NCBI RefSeq assembly: GCF_041435355.1
Contig: NZ_CP108442.1
Span: 5,020,501 to 5,084,500, forward strand
DNA from: Streptomyces sp. NBC_01276
Lineage (GTDB): Bacteria > Actinomycetota > Actinomycetes > Streptomycetales > Streptomycetaceae
Length of the DNA: 64,000 nt
Reading direction: 5' to 3'
The notes under the pieces are model-generated. The model ran no database searches. It was not told where the DNA came from and worked only from the letters and a program-made list of their open reading frames with translations. This document shows, in pieces, positions 36,706-45,479 of the stretch. The position numbers were made by a program, and so were the translations under genes. Every line of letters begins with the position of its first letter. Position 1 is the first letter of the stretch.

Positions 36706-37605
36706 ATGGACACGTACCACCGGGGCTCGCTGGCAGTGCAGGAACGGGTCGGAGTCCGCGACCTCGCCGACCACGTCGGCCGCTCGATCGGCAGCGGCAT
36801 CCGGGACGTCGCCGCGGCCTTCCTCGCCGGGCAGCCCCACCTCGTGGCCGGCGCGGCCGACGGGGAGGGCCGGCTGTGGGCCTCGATGCTCACCGGGCCG
36901 CCCGGTTTCGTACGGGCCGAGGGGCGCGGCCGGATCACCGTCTCGGGCGGCCTGCCCGACGGGGATCCGCTGGCCGGGGCGCTGGCCGTGGCCGGCACCC
37001 GGGTCGGCACCATCGCGCTCGATCCGCGCACCCGGCGCCGGATGCGGCTGGGCGGGTCGCTGGCAGTGACGGCCGGCGGGTTCGCGGTCGAGGCCGAGCG
37101 GGTCTTCTCCAACTGCCCGAAGTACCTCCAGAAGCGGCAGCCGCTGGAGCTGGTGGCCGAAGGGCCCGGGGTCCTGTGGCGCGGACCGGCGCTCACCCCC
37201 GGCCAGGAACGGGCGGTCCGCGCGGCCGACACCTTCTTCATCGCCACCACGGCGGGGGCGGAGGGGGCCGACGCGAGCCACCGGGGCGGCATGCCGGGCT
37301 TCGTGGAGGTGCTCTCGCCGACCGAGCTGGCCTGGCCGGACTATCCGGGGAACGCGATGTTCCTGACCCTGGGCAACCTCGTCGCCGACGACCGGGCCGG
37401 GCTGCTCTTCCCCCAGTGGGAGAGCGGCGCGCTGCTCCAGCTGAGCGGGCGGGCCCGGACCGAGTTCGGCGGCGCCGGGGAGCGCCGGGTGCGGTTCACC
37501 GTCGAAGCGGTGGTGGAGGGCCTGCATCCGGGGCGGCTGCGCTGGAGCGCCCCGGAGTACTCGCCGGCCAACCCGCCGGTTCACCGGGGCAGTACGACCA
37601 GGTAG
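36706..37605 (+). CDS. pyridoxamine 5'-phosphate oxidase-like (flavin split-barrel) protein
   Basis: 299 residues, ATG 36706 behind GGAAGGGG. Split-barrel motifs include FFIATT near residue 182, HRGGMPGFVEVL and NAMFLTLGNLVADDRAGLLF, the pattern of the PNPOx-like family acting with FMN or F420. The N-terminal half is a second degenerate barrel. The last 25 bases overlap the convergent AbiEi-like gene. Substrate unknown. Confidence 0.85.
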   Translation: MDTYHRGSLAVQERVGVRDLADHVGRSIGSGIRDVAAAFLAGQPHLVAGAADGEGRLWASMLTGPPGFVRAEGRGRITVSGGLPDGDPLAGALAVAGTRVGTIALDPRTRRRMRLGGSLAVTAGGFAVEAERVFSNCPKYLQKRQPLELVAEGPGVLWRGPALTPGQERAVRAADTFFIATTAGAEGADASHRGGMPGFVEVLSPTELAWPDYPGNAMFLTLGNLVADDRAGLLFPQWESGALLQLSGRARTEFGGAGERRVRFTVEAVVEGLHPGRLRWSAPEYSPANPPVHRGSTTR

Positions 37606-38540
37606 GCGGCGGGCTCGCGGTCGGCGGAAGCCGTCAGGGCGGTCCGGACGACCGCGGCCTGCTGCTCGGGCCAGTCGCGCAGCTTGCGCGGGGTCAGGTG
37701 CAGCACGGTCACCCCGAGGCGCTCCAGGGTCTCCCGCTTGCGGACGGCCTCGGCCCAGTCCTCGTCCTCGCCCTGGCGGGGTGCGCGGGTGTCGATCTCG
37801 ATGGCGACGGCCTGCTCGGGCCAGTAGGCGTCCACACCACCGAGGTGCGGGCCGCCGGGCAGCCGCAGGTCCACGTTCCAGACGGGCTCGGGGAGTTCGT
37901 AGCCCCGGACGAGCTGGTACAGCCGGTCCTCGGCGATGGCCCGGCCCTCGGCGAGCAGGGCCTCCACCGCGTCCACCACGTGCGGCCGGTTCAGCAGCCG
38001 GGCGACGGTCAGCTCCCGTACGACGGCCGCCGGTTCGCAGTGACCGGCGCGGACGGCCTCGCTCAGCAGGCGGCGTACGGCGTCGGCGTCGGAGAGCTGG
38101 GCGACGGCGTCGGCGACGGCCCGCGCCACCGGGGCCACGGGCAGGCCCGTCACCTCCAGCGGCCGGGGCGGGGTGTGGGCGCGGACGATCCGGACGTCGC
38201 CGGTGGAACGCAGTCGGCGCGTGCCGGGCACGAGGACGTCGATGTGCGAGAGGCCGAGCAGGGCGGGAGCCGCGGAGAACCGGTAGAGCGCGAGCGCCGC
38301 CAGCCCGGTGATCATGACCTCGCCGCCGCGCCGGCCCGCGTACAGCAGGGCGGCGTGCAGCCGCTCCTCGCTCGTCGCGGGGCCGGAGTGCAGGAGGAAC
38401 ACCCCGGGCAGCACCTGCTGCCAGGGACGCCCGGCGGCCTCGGCGGCGCTGACGCCGTGCTCCCGCAGCTGCGCGAGGGTCAGCACGCGGGGGCGGCTGG
38501 CGGTGAGGTGGGCCAGGGGGAGGGGTGCGTTCTGGTTCAT
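37581..38540 (-). CDS. AbiEi-antitoxin-like N-terminus fused to endonuclease-like (DUF559/Vsr) domain
   Basis: 319 residues from ATG 38540. The N-terminus resembles the winged-helix AbiEi-type regulator (VLTLAQLREHGVSAAEAAGR, then PGVFLLH). The C-terminus has the DUF559/Vsr-like pattern LGGVDAYWPEQAVAIEIDTR followed by KRETLERLGVTVLHLTPRKL, with Asp and Glu residues at the nuclease-like core. No AbiEii toxin is adjacent. Such orphan proteins are common and uncharacterised in actinomycetes. It could be a regulator or a nuclease; the role is not assignable. Confidence 0.75.
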   Translation of the reverse strand: MNQNAPLPLAHLTASRPRVLTLAQLREHGVSAAEAAGRPWQQVLPGVFLLHSGPATSEERLHAALLYAGRRGGEVMITGLAALALYRFSAAPALLGLSHIDVLVPGTRRLRSTGDVRIVRAHTPPRPLEVTGLPVAPVARAVADAVAQLSDADAVRRLLSEAVRAGHCEPAAVVRELTVARLLNRPHVVDAVEALLAEGRAIAEDRLYQLVRGYELPEPVWNVDLRLPGGPHLGGVDAYWPEQAVAIEIDTRAPRQGEDEDWAEAVRKRETLERLGVTVLHLTPRKLRDWPEQQAAVVRTALTASADREPAAYLVVLPR

Positions 38541-38680
38541 GACGCGGTGATTCCCTCAGGCCATGGCCTTGCTAACGCCTGTTACACGTTCGTCGGCAAA
38601 TCCGGACAAGACGGGGCTAAAGTACGGGCGTTCGACTGCCGATGACGTGCCCTCGCCTGTCGCCGCGTCGCCTGTCGCCG

Positions 38681-38714
38681 CGTCGGCGGGGCCGGAAGAC
38701 CGGCCCCGCCGACG
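38681..38714. terminator. perfect 15-bp hairpin downstream of second pepN
   Basis: Arms 38681-38695 and 38700-38714 with loop AAGA, eight bases past the stop. On its left side a 15-base unit (TCGCCTGTCGCCGCG) is duplicated in tandem at 38654-38683. Confidence 0.8.
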
Positions 38715-38721
38715 GCCGGGG

Positions 38722-41268
38722 TCAGGCGCCGTCGCGGGCCTGGGCGCGCAGGGCGCGGGCCAGGTCGTCGCGGGACTCCAGGACCAGCCGCCGCAGCGCG
38801 GGCGCCGCCTCCGGGTGACCGGCCAGCCAGGCGTCGGTCGCCGCCACCGTGGCCGGGGAGTCCTGCAGCATGGGGTAGAGCCCCTTCACCACGTGGATCC
38901 CGATCTGGATCGAGCGCTGCGCCCAGATCCGCTCGATCACCTCGAAGTACCGGTCGGCGTACGGGGCGAGCAGGTCGCGCCGCGAGGGCTGCTGCATCCC
39001 GTCGATGGTGGCCTCGACCAGCGCGTTCGACAGCGCGTCCGATTCGACGACCGCCGCCCACGCCTGGTCCTTGACGGCCGCCGACGGCCGCGCCGCCAGG
39101 CACCGCACCTGGTGCCGCTTGCCCGACGCCGTGTCGTCGCGGGCGAGTTCGGCGCCCAGCACGCCCTCGTCCACCGACCCGTGTGCCGCCAGCGGCAGCA
39201 GGAAGTCCCAGCGCAGCTCCTGGTCGACGTCCAGTCCGTCGATCCGGGCCGTCCCGTCGAGCAGGCCCAGCAGCAGCTGGAAGTCGCCCTCGGTCGCGGC
39301 GCTCGCCGCGAAGAACCGGGCCCAGGTCAGCTGGTGCTCCGACCCCGGCTCGGCCAGCCGCAGCTCGCGCAGGGCACCCGCCGCCAGGTCCCGGCCGCTC
39401 TGCTCGCGCCGCCCGTCCGCCGCGTAGTGGGTGACCGCGCTCAGCGCCTGCCCGTGCAGCATCTGGAGCACGCCGACGTCGGTCTCCCGGCCGGCGTGGG
39501 CGAGGAACAGCGCGAGGAAGTCCCGGGCCGGCATCAGCGCGTCGCGCGTCAGGTTCCACAGCGCCGACCAGCACAGGGCCCGCGCCAACGGGTCCGTGAG
39601 GTCGCCGAGGTGGCCGCGGAGCGTCTCCAGGGAGGCCTCGTCGAAGCGGATCTTGCAGTAGGTGAGGTCCTCGTCGTTGACCAGGACCAGGTCGGGACGG
39701 TCCAGCCCGGCCAGTTCCGCGGCCACCGTCCGCGCCCCGGCCACGTCCGCCTCGGCCCGCGCGTAGCGCACCAGCGTGCCCGCCTCGATCCGGTACAGGC
39801 CCACGCAGACCCGGTGCGGGCGCAGCTCGTCACCCTCCTGGAGCACCGCCAGTTCGGTGATCCGGCCGTCCGCGTCCGTGGTGACCACCGGGGTGAGCGC
39901 GTTCACGCCGGCCGTCTGGAGCCAGGCCCGCGACCACTCGGCCATGTCCCGCCCGGAGACCTCCCCGAGCACCGACAGCAGGTCGTCCAGGGTGGTGTTG
40001 CCGTAGGCGTGGGCCTTGAAGTAGCGCCGCGCGCCGTCCAGGAACGCCTCCCGGCCCACGTACGCCACGAGCTGCTTGAGGACCGCGGCGCCCTTGGCGT
40101 ACGTGATCCCGTCGAAGTTCAGCTTGGCGTCCTCCAGGTCACGGATGTCGGCCGTGACCGGGTGGGTGGAGGGGAGCTGGTCGGCCCGGTACGCCCACGC
40201 CTTGCGGCTGTTGGCGAAGGTGACCCACGCCTGGTCGAAGCGGGTGGCCTCGACGAGCCCGAAGGATCCCATGAAGTCCGCGAAGGACTCCTTCAGCCAC
40301 AGGTCGTCCCACCACTTCATGGTGACCAGGTCGCCGAACCACATGTGCGCCATCTCGTGCAGGATGACGTTCGCGCGCCGCTCGTAGGACGCCTGGGTGA
40401 CCTTCCCGCGGAAGATGTACTCCTCGCGGAAGGTGACCATTCCCGGGTTCTCCATCGCGCCCAGGTTGTACTCCGGGACGAAGGCCTGGTCGTACTTCCC
40501 GAAGGGGTACGGGTAGTCGAAGATCTCGTGGAAGAGGTCGAAGCCCTGCTTGGTGACGAGGAACACGTCGTCGGCGTCGAAGTGCTTCGCCAGCCCCTTG
40601 CGGCACATGGCGCCGAGCGGGATCGTCAGGTCCCCGCGGGTGTAGGTGTCCGTCACGTAGTGGTACGGCCCGGCCACCACGCAGGTGATGTACGTGGAGA
40701 TGGGCGCGGTCTCGGCGAAGCGCCGGACCTGCCCCTCGCGGGACTCCTCCGCGCCGTTGCTCCACACCTGCCAGGCCTCGGGCGCCGTGACCTCGAAGCG
40801 GTAGGGGGCCTTCAGGTCGGGCTGCTCGAAGTTGGCGTACACCCGGCGGGCGTCCGCCGGCTCGTACTGCGTGTAGAGGTAGACCTCGCCGTCCTCAGGG
40901 TCCACGAAGCGGTGCATGCCCTCGCCGGTCCGGCTGTACGCGCAGTTCGCATCCACGACCAGGACGTTCTCGGAGGCGAGCCCCTCCAGGGTGATCCGGG
41001 CCCCGTCGAAGACGGCGGCCGGGTCGAGGGCGCGGCCGTTGAGCGTGACGGAGTTCACCGAGGGGGCGATCAGGTCCGCGAAGGAGGAGGCGCCCGGCGT
41101 CGCGGCCCGGAAGCGGATGGTGGTCACCGAGCGGAAGGTCCGGGGGCCTTCGACCGGTTCGGCCTCGTCCACGGCGGACCTCAGGTCGAGGGCCACCTCG
41201 TACCCGTCGACGGACAGCAGTCCGGCCCGCTCGCGGGCCTCGTCTCGGGACAGGTTCTCTCCGGGCAC
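38722..41268 (-). CDS. pepN: aminopeptidase N (M1 zinc metallopeptidase), copy 2
   Basis: 848 residues. GTG 41268 sits five bases after GAAGGAG (a GTG two codons upstream overlaps the ribosome site). GAMENPG lies near residue 269 and HEMAHMWFGDLV near residue 303, with KESFAD as the third zinc ligand, so catalysis should be intact. It is colinear over its full length with the protein at 26955-29534 but clearly diverged. It is therefore an old paralogue, not a recent duplication. It is divergent from the nitroreductase-like gene. Confidence 0.95.
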   Translation of the reverse strand: MPGENLSRDEARERAGLLSVDGYEVALDLRSAVDEAEPVEGPRTFRSVTTIRFRAATPGASSFADLIAPSVNSVTLNGRALDPAAVFDGARITLEGLASENVLVVDANCAYSRTGEGMHRFVDPEDGEVYLYTQYEPADARRVYANFEQPDLKAPYRFEVTAPEAWQVWSNGAEESREGQVRRFAETAPISTYITCVVAGPYHYVTDTYTRGDLTIPLGAMCRKGLAKHFDADDVFLVTKQGFDLFHEIFDYPYPFGKYDQAFVPEYNLGAMENPGMVTFREEYIFRGKVTQASYERRANVILHEMAHMWFGDLVTMKWWDDLWLKESFADFMGSFGLVEATRFDQAWVTFANSRKAWAYRADQLPSTHPVTADIRDLEDAKLNFDGITYAKGAAVLKQLVAYVGREAFLDGARRYFKAHAYGNTTLDDLLSVLGEVSGRDMAEWSRAWLQTAGVNALTPVVTTDADGRITELAVLQEGDELRPHRVCVGLYRIEAGTLVRYARAEADVAGARTVAAELAGLDRPDLVLVNDEDLTYCKIRFDEASLETLRGHLGDLTDPLARALCWSALWNLTRDALMPARDFLALFLAHAGRETDVGVLQMLHGQALSAVTHYAADGRREQSGRDLAAGALRELRLAEPGSEHQLTWARFFAASAATEGDFQLLLGLLDGTARIDGLDVDQELRWDFLLPLAAHGSVDEGVLGAELARDDTASGKRHQVRCLAARPSAAVKDQAWAAVVESDALSNALVEATIDGMQQPSRRDLLAPYADRYFEVIERIWAQRSIQIGIHVVKGLYPMLQDSPATVAATDAWLAGHPEAAPALRRLVLESRDDLARALRAQARDGA

Positions 41269-41395
41269 GTGCACTCCTTCGTGCGTGATCGTGGTCTTCG
41301 GTTCGAATCCTCCCACGGGGGAATGAGCGCGGGCCCGGCCCGGTTGGCCAGGGGGATGGCCGGTGAGCAACGCTTTGGCTGACTTGAGGAGAGAC

Positions 41396-42043
41396 ATGGC
41401 CGACACGCAGGTGCGCGAGAAGACCCCCGTCGACTTCTGGTTCGACCCGCTGTGCCCCTGGGCGTGGATGACGTCGCGCTGGGTGCTGGAGGTCGAGAAG
41501 CTCCGCGACATCGAGGTCCGCTGGCACGTGATGAGCCTGGGCGTGCTCAACGAGAACAAGCTCGACGAGCTGCCCGAGGCCTACCGCGAGATGCTCGGCC
41601 CCCAGGCCTGGATCCCCGTGCGCGTGGTGACCGCCGCCGAGCAGAAGTTCGGCAAGGAGATCACCGGCAAGCTCTACACGGCGCTCGGCACCCGCATCCA
41701 CAACGAGGGCCGCGGCAACACCCCCGAGGTGATCGCCGAGGCGCTGGCCGAGGTCGGTCTGCCGGCGGAGCTCGCCGCGTTCGGCCTGAAGGACACCTTC
41801 GACGCGGAGCTGCGCGCCTCCCACGAGGACGGCATCGAGCGGGTCGGCCAGGAGGTCGGCACCCCGGTGATCTCCGTGCCCGGCGCCGACGGCAAGGACG
41901 TCGCCTTCTTCGGGCCGGTCGTCACCCCGGCCCCGCGCGGCGAGGACGCCGCGCGGCTGTGGGACGGCACCCTGCTCGTGGCCTCCATCCCGGGCTTCTT
42001 CGAGCTCAAGCGGACCCGTACCCGGGGCCCGTCCTTCGAGTAG
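41396..42043 (+). CDS. mycothiol-dependent nitroreductase-like DsbA-family protein (Rv2466c type)
   Basis: 215 residues from ATG 41396, GAGGAG five bases upstream. The thioredoxin-fold active site is CPWAW near residue 22 (FWFDPLCPWAWMTSRWV), as in mycobacterial Rv2466c, which reduces nitro compounds using mycothiol. Later motifs GTPVISVPG and FGPVV fit the cis-Pro region. It is cytoplasmic (no signal), consistent with an actinomycete thiol redox role. Confidence 0.9.
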   Translation: MADTQVREKTPVDFWFDPLCPWAWMTSRWVLEVEKLRDIEVRWHVMSLGVLNENKLDELPEAYREMLGPQAWIPVRVVTAAEQKFGKEITGKLYTALGTRIHNEGRGNTPEVIAEALAEVGLPAELAAFGLKDTFDAELRASHEDGIERVGQEVGTPVISVPGADGKDVAFFGPVVTPAPRGEDAARLWDGTLLVASIPGFFELKRTRTRGPSFE

Positions 42044-42060
42044 TCCCGGCGAACACGGAT

Positions 42061-42091
42061 GACCCCCGCGAGTCACGTCCTCGCGGGGGTC
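42061..42091. terminator. 12-bp hairpin with T-rich tail after nitroreductase-like gene
   Basis: GACCCCCGCGAG (42061-42072) pairs perfectly with CTCGCGGGGGTC (42080-42091); TTCTGCT follows. Confidence 0.85.
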
Positions 42092-42160
42092 TTCTGCTGG
42101 ACACGCCCGCACGCGAAGGTTGAGAAGACGATCACGAGGCGGACGGGCTTGCGGGTGTGA

Positions 42161-42817
42161 TCAGCCCTTGGCGGGGATCAGCAGCGGGGTGTTCGCCTTG
42201 GCGTCGGCGTAGCGCCCGGCCACGTCCTGCCAGTTGACGACGTTCCACATCGCCTCGATGAAGTCCACCTTCTGGTTCTTGTACTGAAGGTAGAAGGCGT
42301 GCTCCCAGGCGTCGAAGACCAGGATCGGCGTGCTGGCGACGCCCACGTTGCCCTGGTGGTCGTAGACCTGCTCGACGACCAGCCGGCCGCTGACCGGCTC
42401 GTAGGCGAGCACGCCCCAGCCGGAACCCTGCGTCGCGGAGGACGCGAAGGTCAGCTGCTTCTTGAACTTCGCGAAGGAGCCGAAGGACTCGGTGATCGCG
42501 TCCGCCAGGTCGCCCAGCCCGTCGGCCGCGGTCGGCTCGCCGCCGCCCTCGCCGGTCTTCGGGCTGGCCATGTTGTGCCAGTAGATGCTGTGCAGGATGT
42601 GGCCGGAGAGGTGGAACGCGAGGTTCTTCTCCAGGCCGTTGAGGGCGCCCCAGTTCTCCTTGTCCCGGGCCTCCTCCAGCTGCTCCAGCGTGGTGTTGGC
42701 GCCCGTGACGTAGGCCGCGTGGTGCTTGTCGTGGTGCAGCTCGATGATCTGCGGATTGATCACCGGCTCCAGCGCCGCGTAGTCGTAAGGAAGCTCAGGA
42801 AGCGTGTAGATGGCCAT
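42161..42817 (-). CDS. sodF: iron/manganese-type superoxide dismutase
   Basis: Converts superoxide to peroxide and oxygen in the cytoplasm. 218 residues from ATG 42817. Metal ligands are seen in [20 protein letters not shown] and [12 protein letters not shown]. The Gly-rich [10 protein letters not shown] loop fits the Fe type known as SodF in Streptomyces, where it is repressed by nickel through Nur when the Ni-dismutase is active. A Nur-box-like dyad lies upstream at 42854-42870. The gene is intact. Confidence 0.95.
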   Translation of the reverse strand: MAIYTLPELPYDYAALEPVINPQIIELHHDKHHAAYVTGANTTLEQLEEARDKENWGALNGLEKNLAFHLSGHILHSIYWHNMASPKTGEGGGEPTAADGLGDLADAITESFGSFAKFKKQLTFASSATQGSGWGVLAYEPVSGRLVVEQVYDHQGNVGVASTPILVFDAWEHAFYLQYKNQKVDFIEAMWNVVNWQDVAGRYADAKANTPLLIPAKG

Positions 42818-42853
42818 GCGTGTGTCCGGTCCCCTCGGCGTGCCAATCGCTTA

Positions 42854-42870
42854 TTGCAATTAATGCGCAA
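42854..42870. promoter_or_regulatory. Nur-box-like dyad upstream of superoxide dismutase
   Basis: TTGCAATTAATGCGCAA reads TTGC-N9-GCAA on both strands and is in an AT-rich promoter patch 37 bases upstream of the start. Nickel-responsive Nur repression of sodF is known in S. coelicolor; the match to the box is by eye. Confidence 0.5.
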
Positions 42871-42942
42871 CTGCACGCTAGCAGTATCTATTCTGTGCTT
42901 CGAGTAAGGGTCGCCTCTCTTGAGCGGACCTCCGGAACGCCG

Positions 42943-42978
42943 GAGGCCGGGCTCATGCGATCGCATGAGCCCGGCCTC
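42943..42978. terminator. perfect 36-bp palindrome downstream of permease 1
   Basis: Two 18-base arms meet with no spacer at 42960/42961, 24 bases after the permease stop. It can act as a terminator for the permease and blocks readthrough toward the sodF promoter. Confidence 0.75.
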
Positions 42979-43001
42979 TGACGTGCCGTCGGGTGGGGGT
43001 G

Positions 43002-44423
43002 TTACACCCGGACGGAGTCTTCGCGCGCCGCCGCCCGCCGCTGGACCAGGTACCCGGTCGCGGCCAGGGCCACGGTCAGCCCGCCGGTGAACAGGACCTG
43101 CACCCGGGTGTCCTCGCCCAGGGCCATCAGCACCAGCACCGCGGCGACACCGGCCAGCGCCACCCAGGTCAGGTACGGGAAGCCCCACATCTTCACGACC
43201 AGCCGCTCGGGAGCCTCCCGCTCCAGGCGCCGGCGCAGCACGAACTGGGAGACCGCGATGAAGCCCCAGACGACGAGGATGACCCCGCCGACCATGTTCA
43301 GCAGCCAGGCGAACAGGGTGTCGGGATACCAGTACGAGAGCAGGACGGTGACGAACCCGAAGCCGCAGGAGGCGAGCACCGCCCGGCGCGGCACCCCGCC
43401 GGTGGCCTTGCCCAGCGCCCTGGGGCCCTGGCCCCGGGCGACGAGGGAGTGGGCCATGCGCGAGGAGCCGTAGATGTTGGCGTTCATCGCGGAGAGCAGG
43501 GCGATCAGGATGACCACGTTCATGATCTCGCCGGCGGCCGGGATGCCCAGGTGGTCCAGGGTGGCGGCGTAGGGGCCGACCTCGGTGACCGCGGGGTCGT
43601 TCCAGGGCAGCAGGGTCACGATCATCAGCATCGAGCCGACGTAGACGACCGCGATCCTCCACATGGTGGTCTTCACGGCCTTGGCCACGCCCTTGACCGG
43701 GTCGTCGGACTCGGCGGCGGCGATGGTCACCGTCTCCAGTCCGCCGTACGCGACCACCGAGGCGAGCAGGCCGACCAGCAGGCCGTCGACCCCGTTGGGC
43801 AGGAGGCCGCCGTCGCTGACCAGGTTGGCGGTCCCCGGGGAGGAGGTGCCGGGCAGCAGGCCCAGGACGGCGAGGGTGCCCAGGCCCAGGAAGAGGGCGA
43901 TGGCCCCGATCTTCAGGGCGGCGAACCAGAACTCGAACTCCCCGAAGCGCGAGACGGCACCCAGGTTGCTGCCGCAGAAGACGGCCATGAAGACGAGCAC
44001 CCACATCCACGAAGGGGTGCCGGGGAACCAGCCCGTCATGATGTGCGCCGCGCCGATCGCCTCGATGGCCACGCCCACGCACAGCAGGATCCAGAACATC
44101 CAGCCCGCCGTGAAGCCGGCCCACGGGCCGATCGCCCGGTCGGCGTGCACCGAGAAGGAGCCGGAGGCGGGGTTGGCGGCGGACATCTCGCCGAGCATCC
44201 GCATCACGAACATCACCAGCAGCCCGGAGACGGCGTACGCGAGCACGATCGAGGGCCCCGCCGCCGCGATCCCGGCGCCCGAGCCCACGAAGAGCCCGGC
44301 GCCGATGACCCCGCCGAGGGCGATCATCGAGAGGTGGCGCTGCTTGAGGCCGTTGCCCAGGGGGGATCCGGCGGGGGCCTGCTGCCCTGGGGGCGGCGCG
44401 AGGGTGCTGCTGCTCTGGCTCAT
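43002..44423 (-). CDS. amino-acid permease (AAT/APC family), copy 1
   Basis: Twelve-helix proton-coupled amino-acid importer of 473 residues from ATG 44423. The APC signature GLKQRHLSMIALGGVIGAGL followed by FVGSGAGI opens the membrane domain; GEFEFWFAALKI and SGSFSVHADRAIG are typical of the AnsP/GabP group. It is one of three paralogues in about 6.3 kb. Substrate unknown. It is divergent from an SDR gene. Confidence 0.93.
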   Translation of the reverse strand: MSQSSSTLAPPPGQQAPAGSPLGNGLKQRHLSMIALGGVIGAGLFVGSGAGIAAAGPSIVLAYAVSGLLVMFVMRMLGEMSAANPASGSFSVHADRAIGPWAGFTAGWMFWILLCVGVAIEAIGAAHIMTGWFPGTPSWMWVLVFMAVFCGSNLGAVSRFGEFEFWFAALKIGAIALFLGLGTLAVLGLLPGTSSPGTANLVSDGGLLPNGVDGLLVGLLASVVAYGGLETVTIAAAESDDPVKGVAKAVKTTMWRIAVVYVGSMLMIVTLLPWNDPAVTEVGPYAATLDHLGIPAAGEIMNVVILIALLSAMNANIYGSSRMAHSLVARGQGPRALGKATGGVPRRAVLASCGFGFVTVLLSYWYPDTLFAWLLNMVGGVILVVWGFIAVSQFVLRRRLEREAPERLVVKMWGFPYLTWVALAGVAAVLVLMALGEDTRVQVLFTGGLTVALAATGYLVQRRAAAREDSVRV

Positions 44424-44613
44424 GGGGGTGTGCCTGTCCGGTGTGCGGCGTGTGCGGGGGTTGGTGCGAAGGGCCCCAGTGTGCCGAGTGTCCGCTCACC
44501 GGACGTTTCGTGTCCGGTATGCGGACGGACGATTCACGGATCGTGATCACGTCCGTACGCTCGCGGCAGACCGGGCGGGCCGCGCCCGGCAACGCGCCGA
44601 GAGGGGCCGCACG

Positions 44614-45396
44614 ATGGACCGGACCGCGACACCACTGCCCGCCACCGGCCGGGGCGTCCTCGTCACCGGCGCCTCCCGGGGCATCGGGCGGGCGATCGCC
44701 GCCGCGTTCGCCGCGCAGGGCGACCGGGTCGCCGTGCACTGCTCCGCCCGCGGGGCGGAGGCCGAGGAGACCCTCGCCGCACTGGAGGGGGAAGGGCACG
44801 CGCTGTTCGCCGCGGACCTCGCGGACCCGGCCCGCGTCGCCGAGCTGGCGGACGAGGCCGACGCGGCCCTGGGCGGGGTGGACGTGCTGGTCAACAACGC
44901 CGCCGTGATGGTCGGGCACCCCCTGGCGGACACCTCCTGGGAGGCCTGGCAGGAGGCCTGGCGGCGCACCGTCGACGTGAACCTCCTCGGCGCGGCCCAC
45001 CTGAGCCACCGCGTCGCCCACCGCATGATCGGAGCCGGCCGGGGCGGCCGCATCGTCAACGTCGGCTCCCGCGGCGCGTTCCGCGGCGAACCCGACCACC
45101 CCGCCTACGGAGCCACCAAGGCCGCGCTCCACGCGCTGGGCCAGTCCCTGGCCGTCTCCCTGGCCCCGCACGGCATCGCGGTGGCCTCCGTCGCCCCCGG
45201 GTTCGTCGCCACCGAACGGGTCGCCGGCCGCCTGGAGGGCCCCGAGGGCGAGGCGATCCGCGCCCAGAGCCCCTTCGGCCGGGTCGCGGACCCCGCCGAG
45301 ATCGCCTCCGCCGTGCTCTACCTGGCCTCTCCGGCGGCGCTCTGGAGCTCCGGCACCGTCCTCGACGTCAACGGAGCCTCCTACCTGCGCACCTGA
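44614..45396 (+). CDS. short-chain dehydrogenase/reductase (SDR)
   Basis: 260 residues from ATG 44614, GAGAGGGG upstream. The cofactor site GASRGIGRAIA, the NNAAV motif, the catalytic Ser in VNVGSRG and the YGATK dyad are all present, so it is a classical SDR reducing or oxidising an unknown carbonyl/alcohol. It lies between two permease genes and converges on the second. Confidence 0.93.
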   Translation: MDRTATPLPATGRGVLVTGASRGIGRAIAAAFAAQGDRVAVHCSARGAEAEETLAALEGEGHALFAADLADPARVAELADEADAALGGVDVLVNNAAVMVGHPLADTSWEAWQEAWRRTVDVNLLGAAHLSHRVAHRMIGAGRGGRIVNVGSRGAFRGEPDHPAYGATKAALHALGQSLAVSLAPHGIAVASVAPGFVATERVAGRLEGPEGEAIRAQSPFGRVADPAEIASAVLYLASPAALWSSGTVLDVNGASYLRT

Positions 45397-45402
45397 GGAC
45401 GC

Positions 45403-45436
45403 CCGGGACCCCCGCGCCACGGCACGGGGGTCCCGG
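45403..45436. terminator. 12-bp hairpin between SDR and permease 2
   Basis: CCGGGACCCCCG (45403-45414) and CGGGGGTCCCGG (45425-45436), ten-base loop. Confidence 0.8.
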
Positions 45437-45479
45437 TATCCGCTCGTCCCCGCGCGGGGACGGGCGTACGCGCGCGGGG

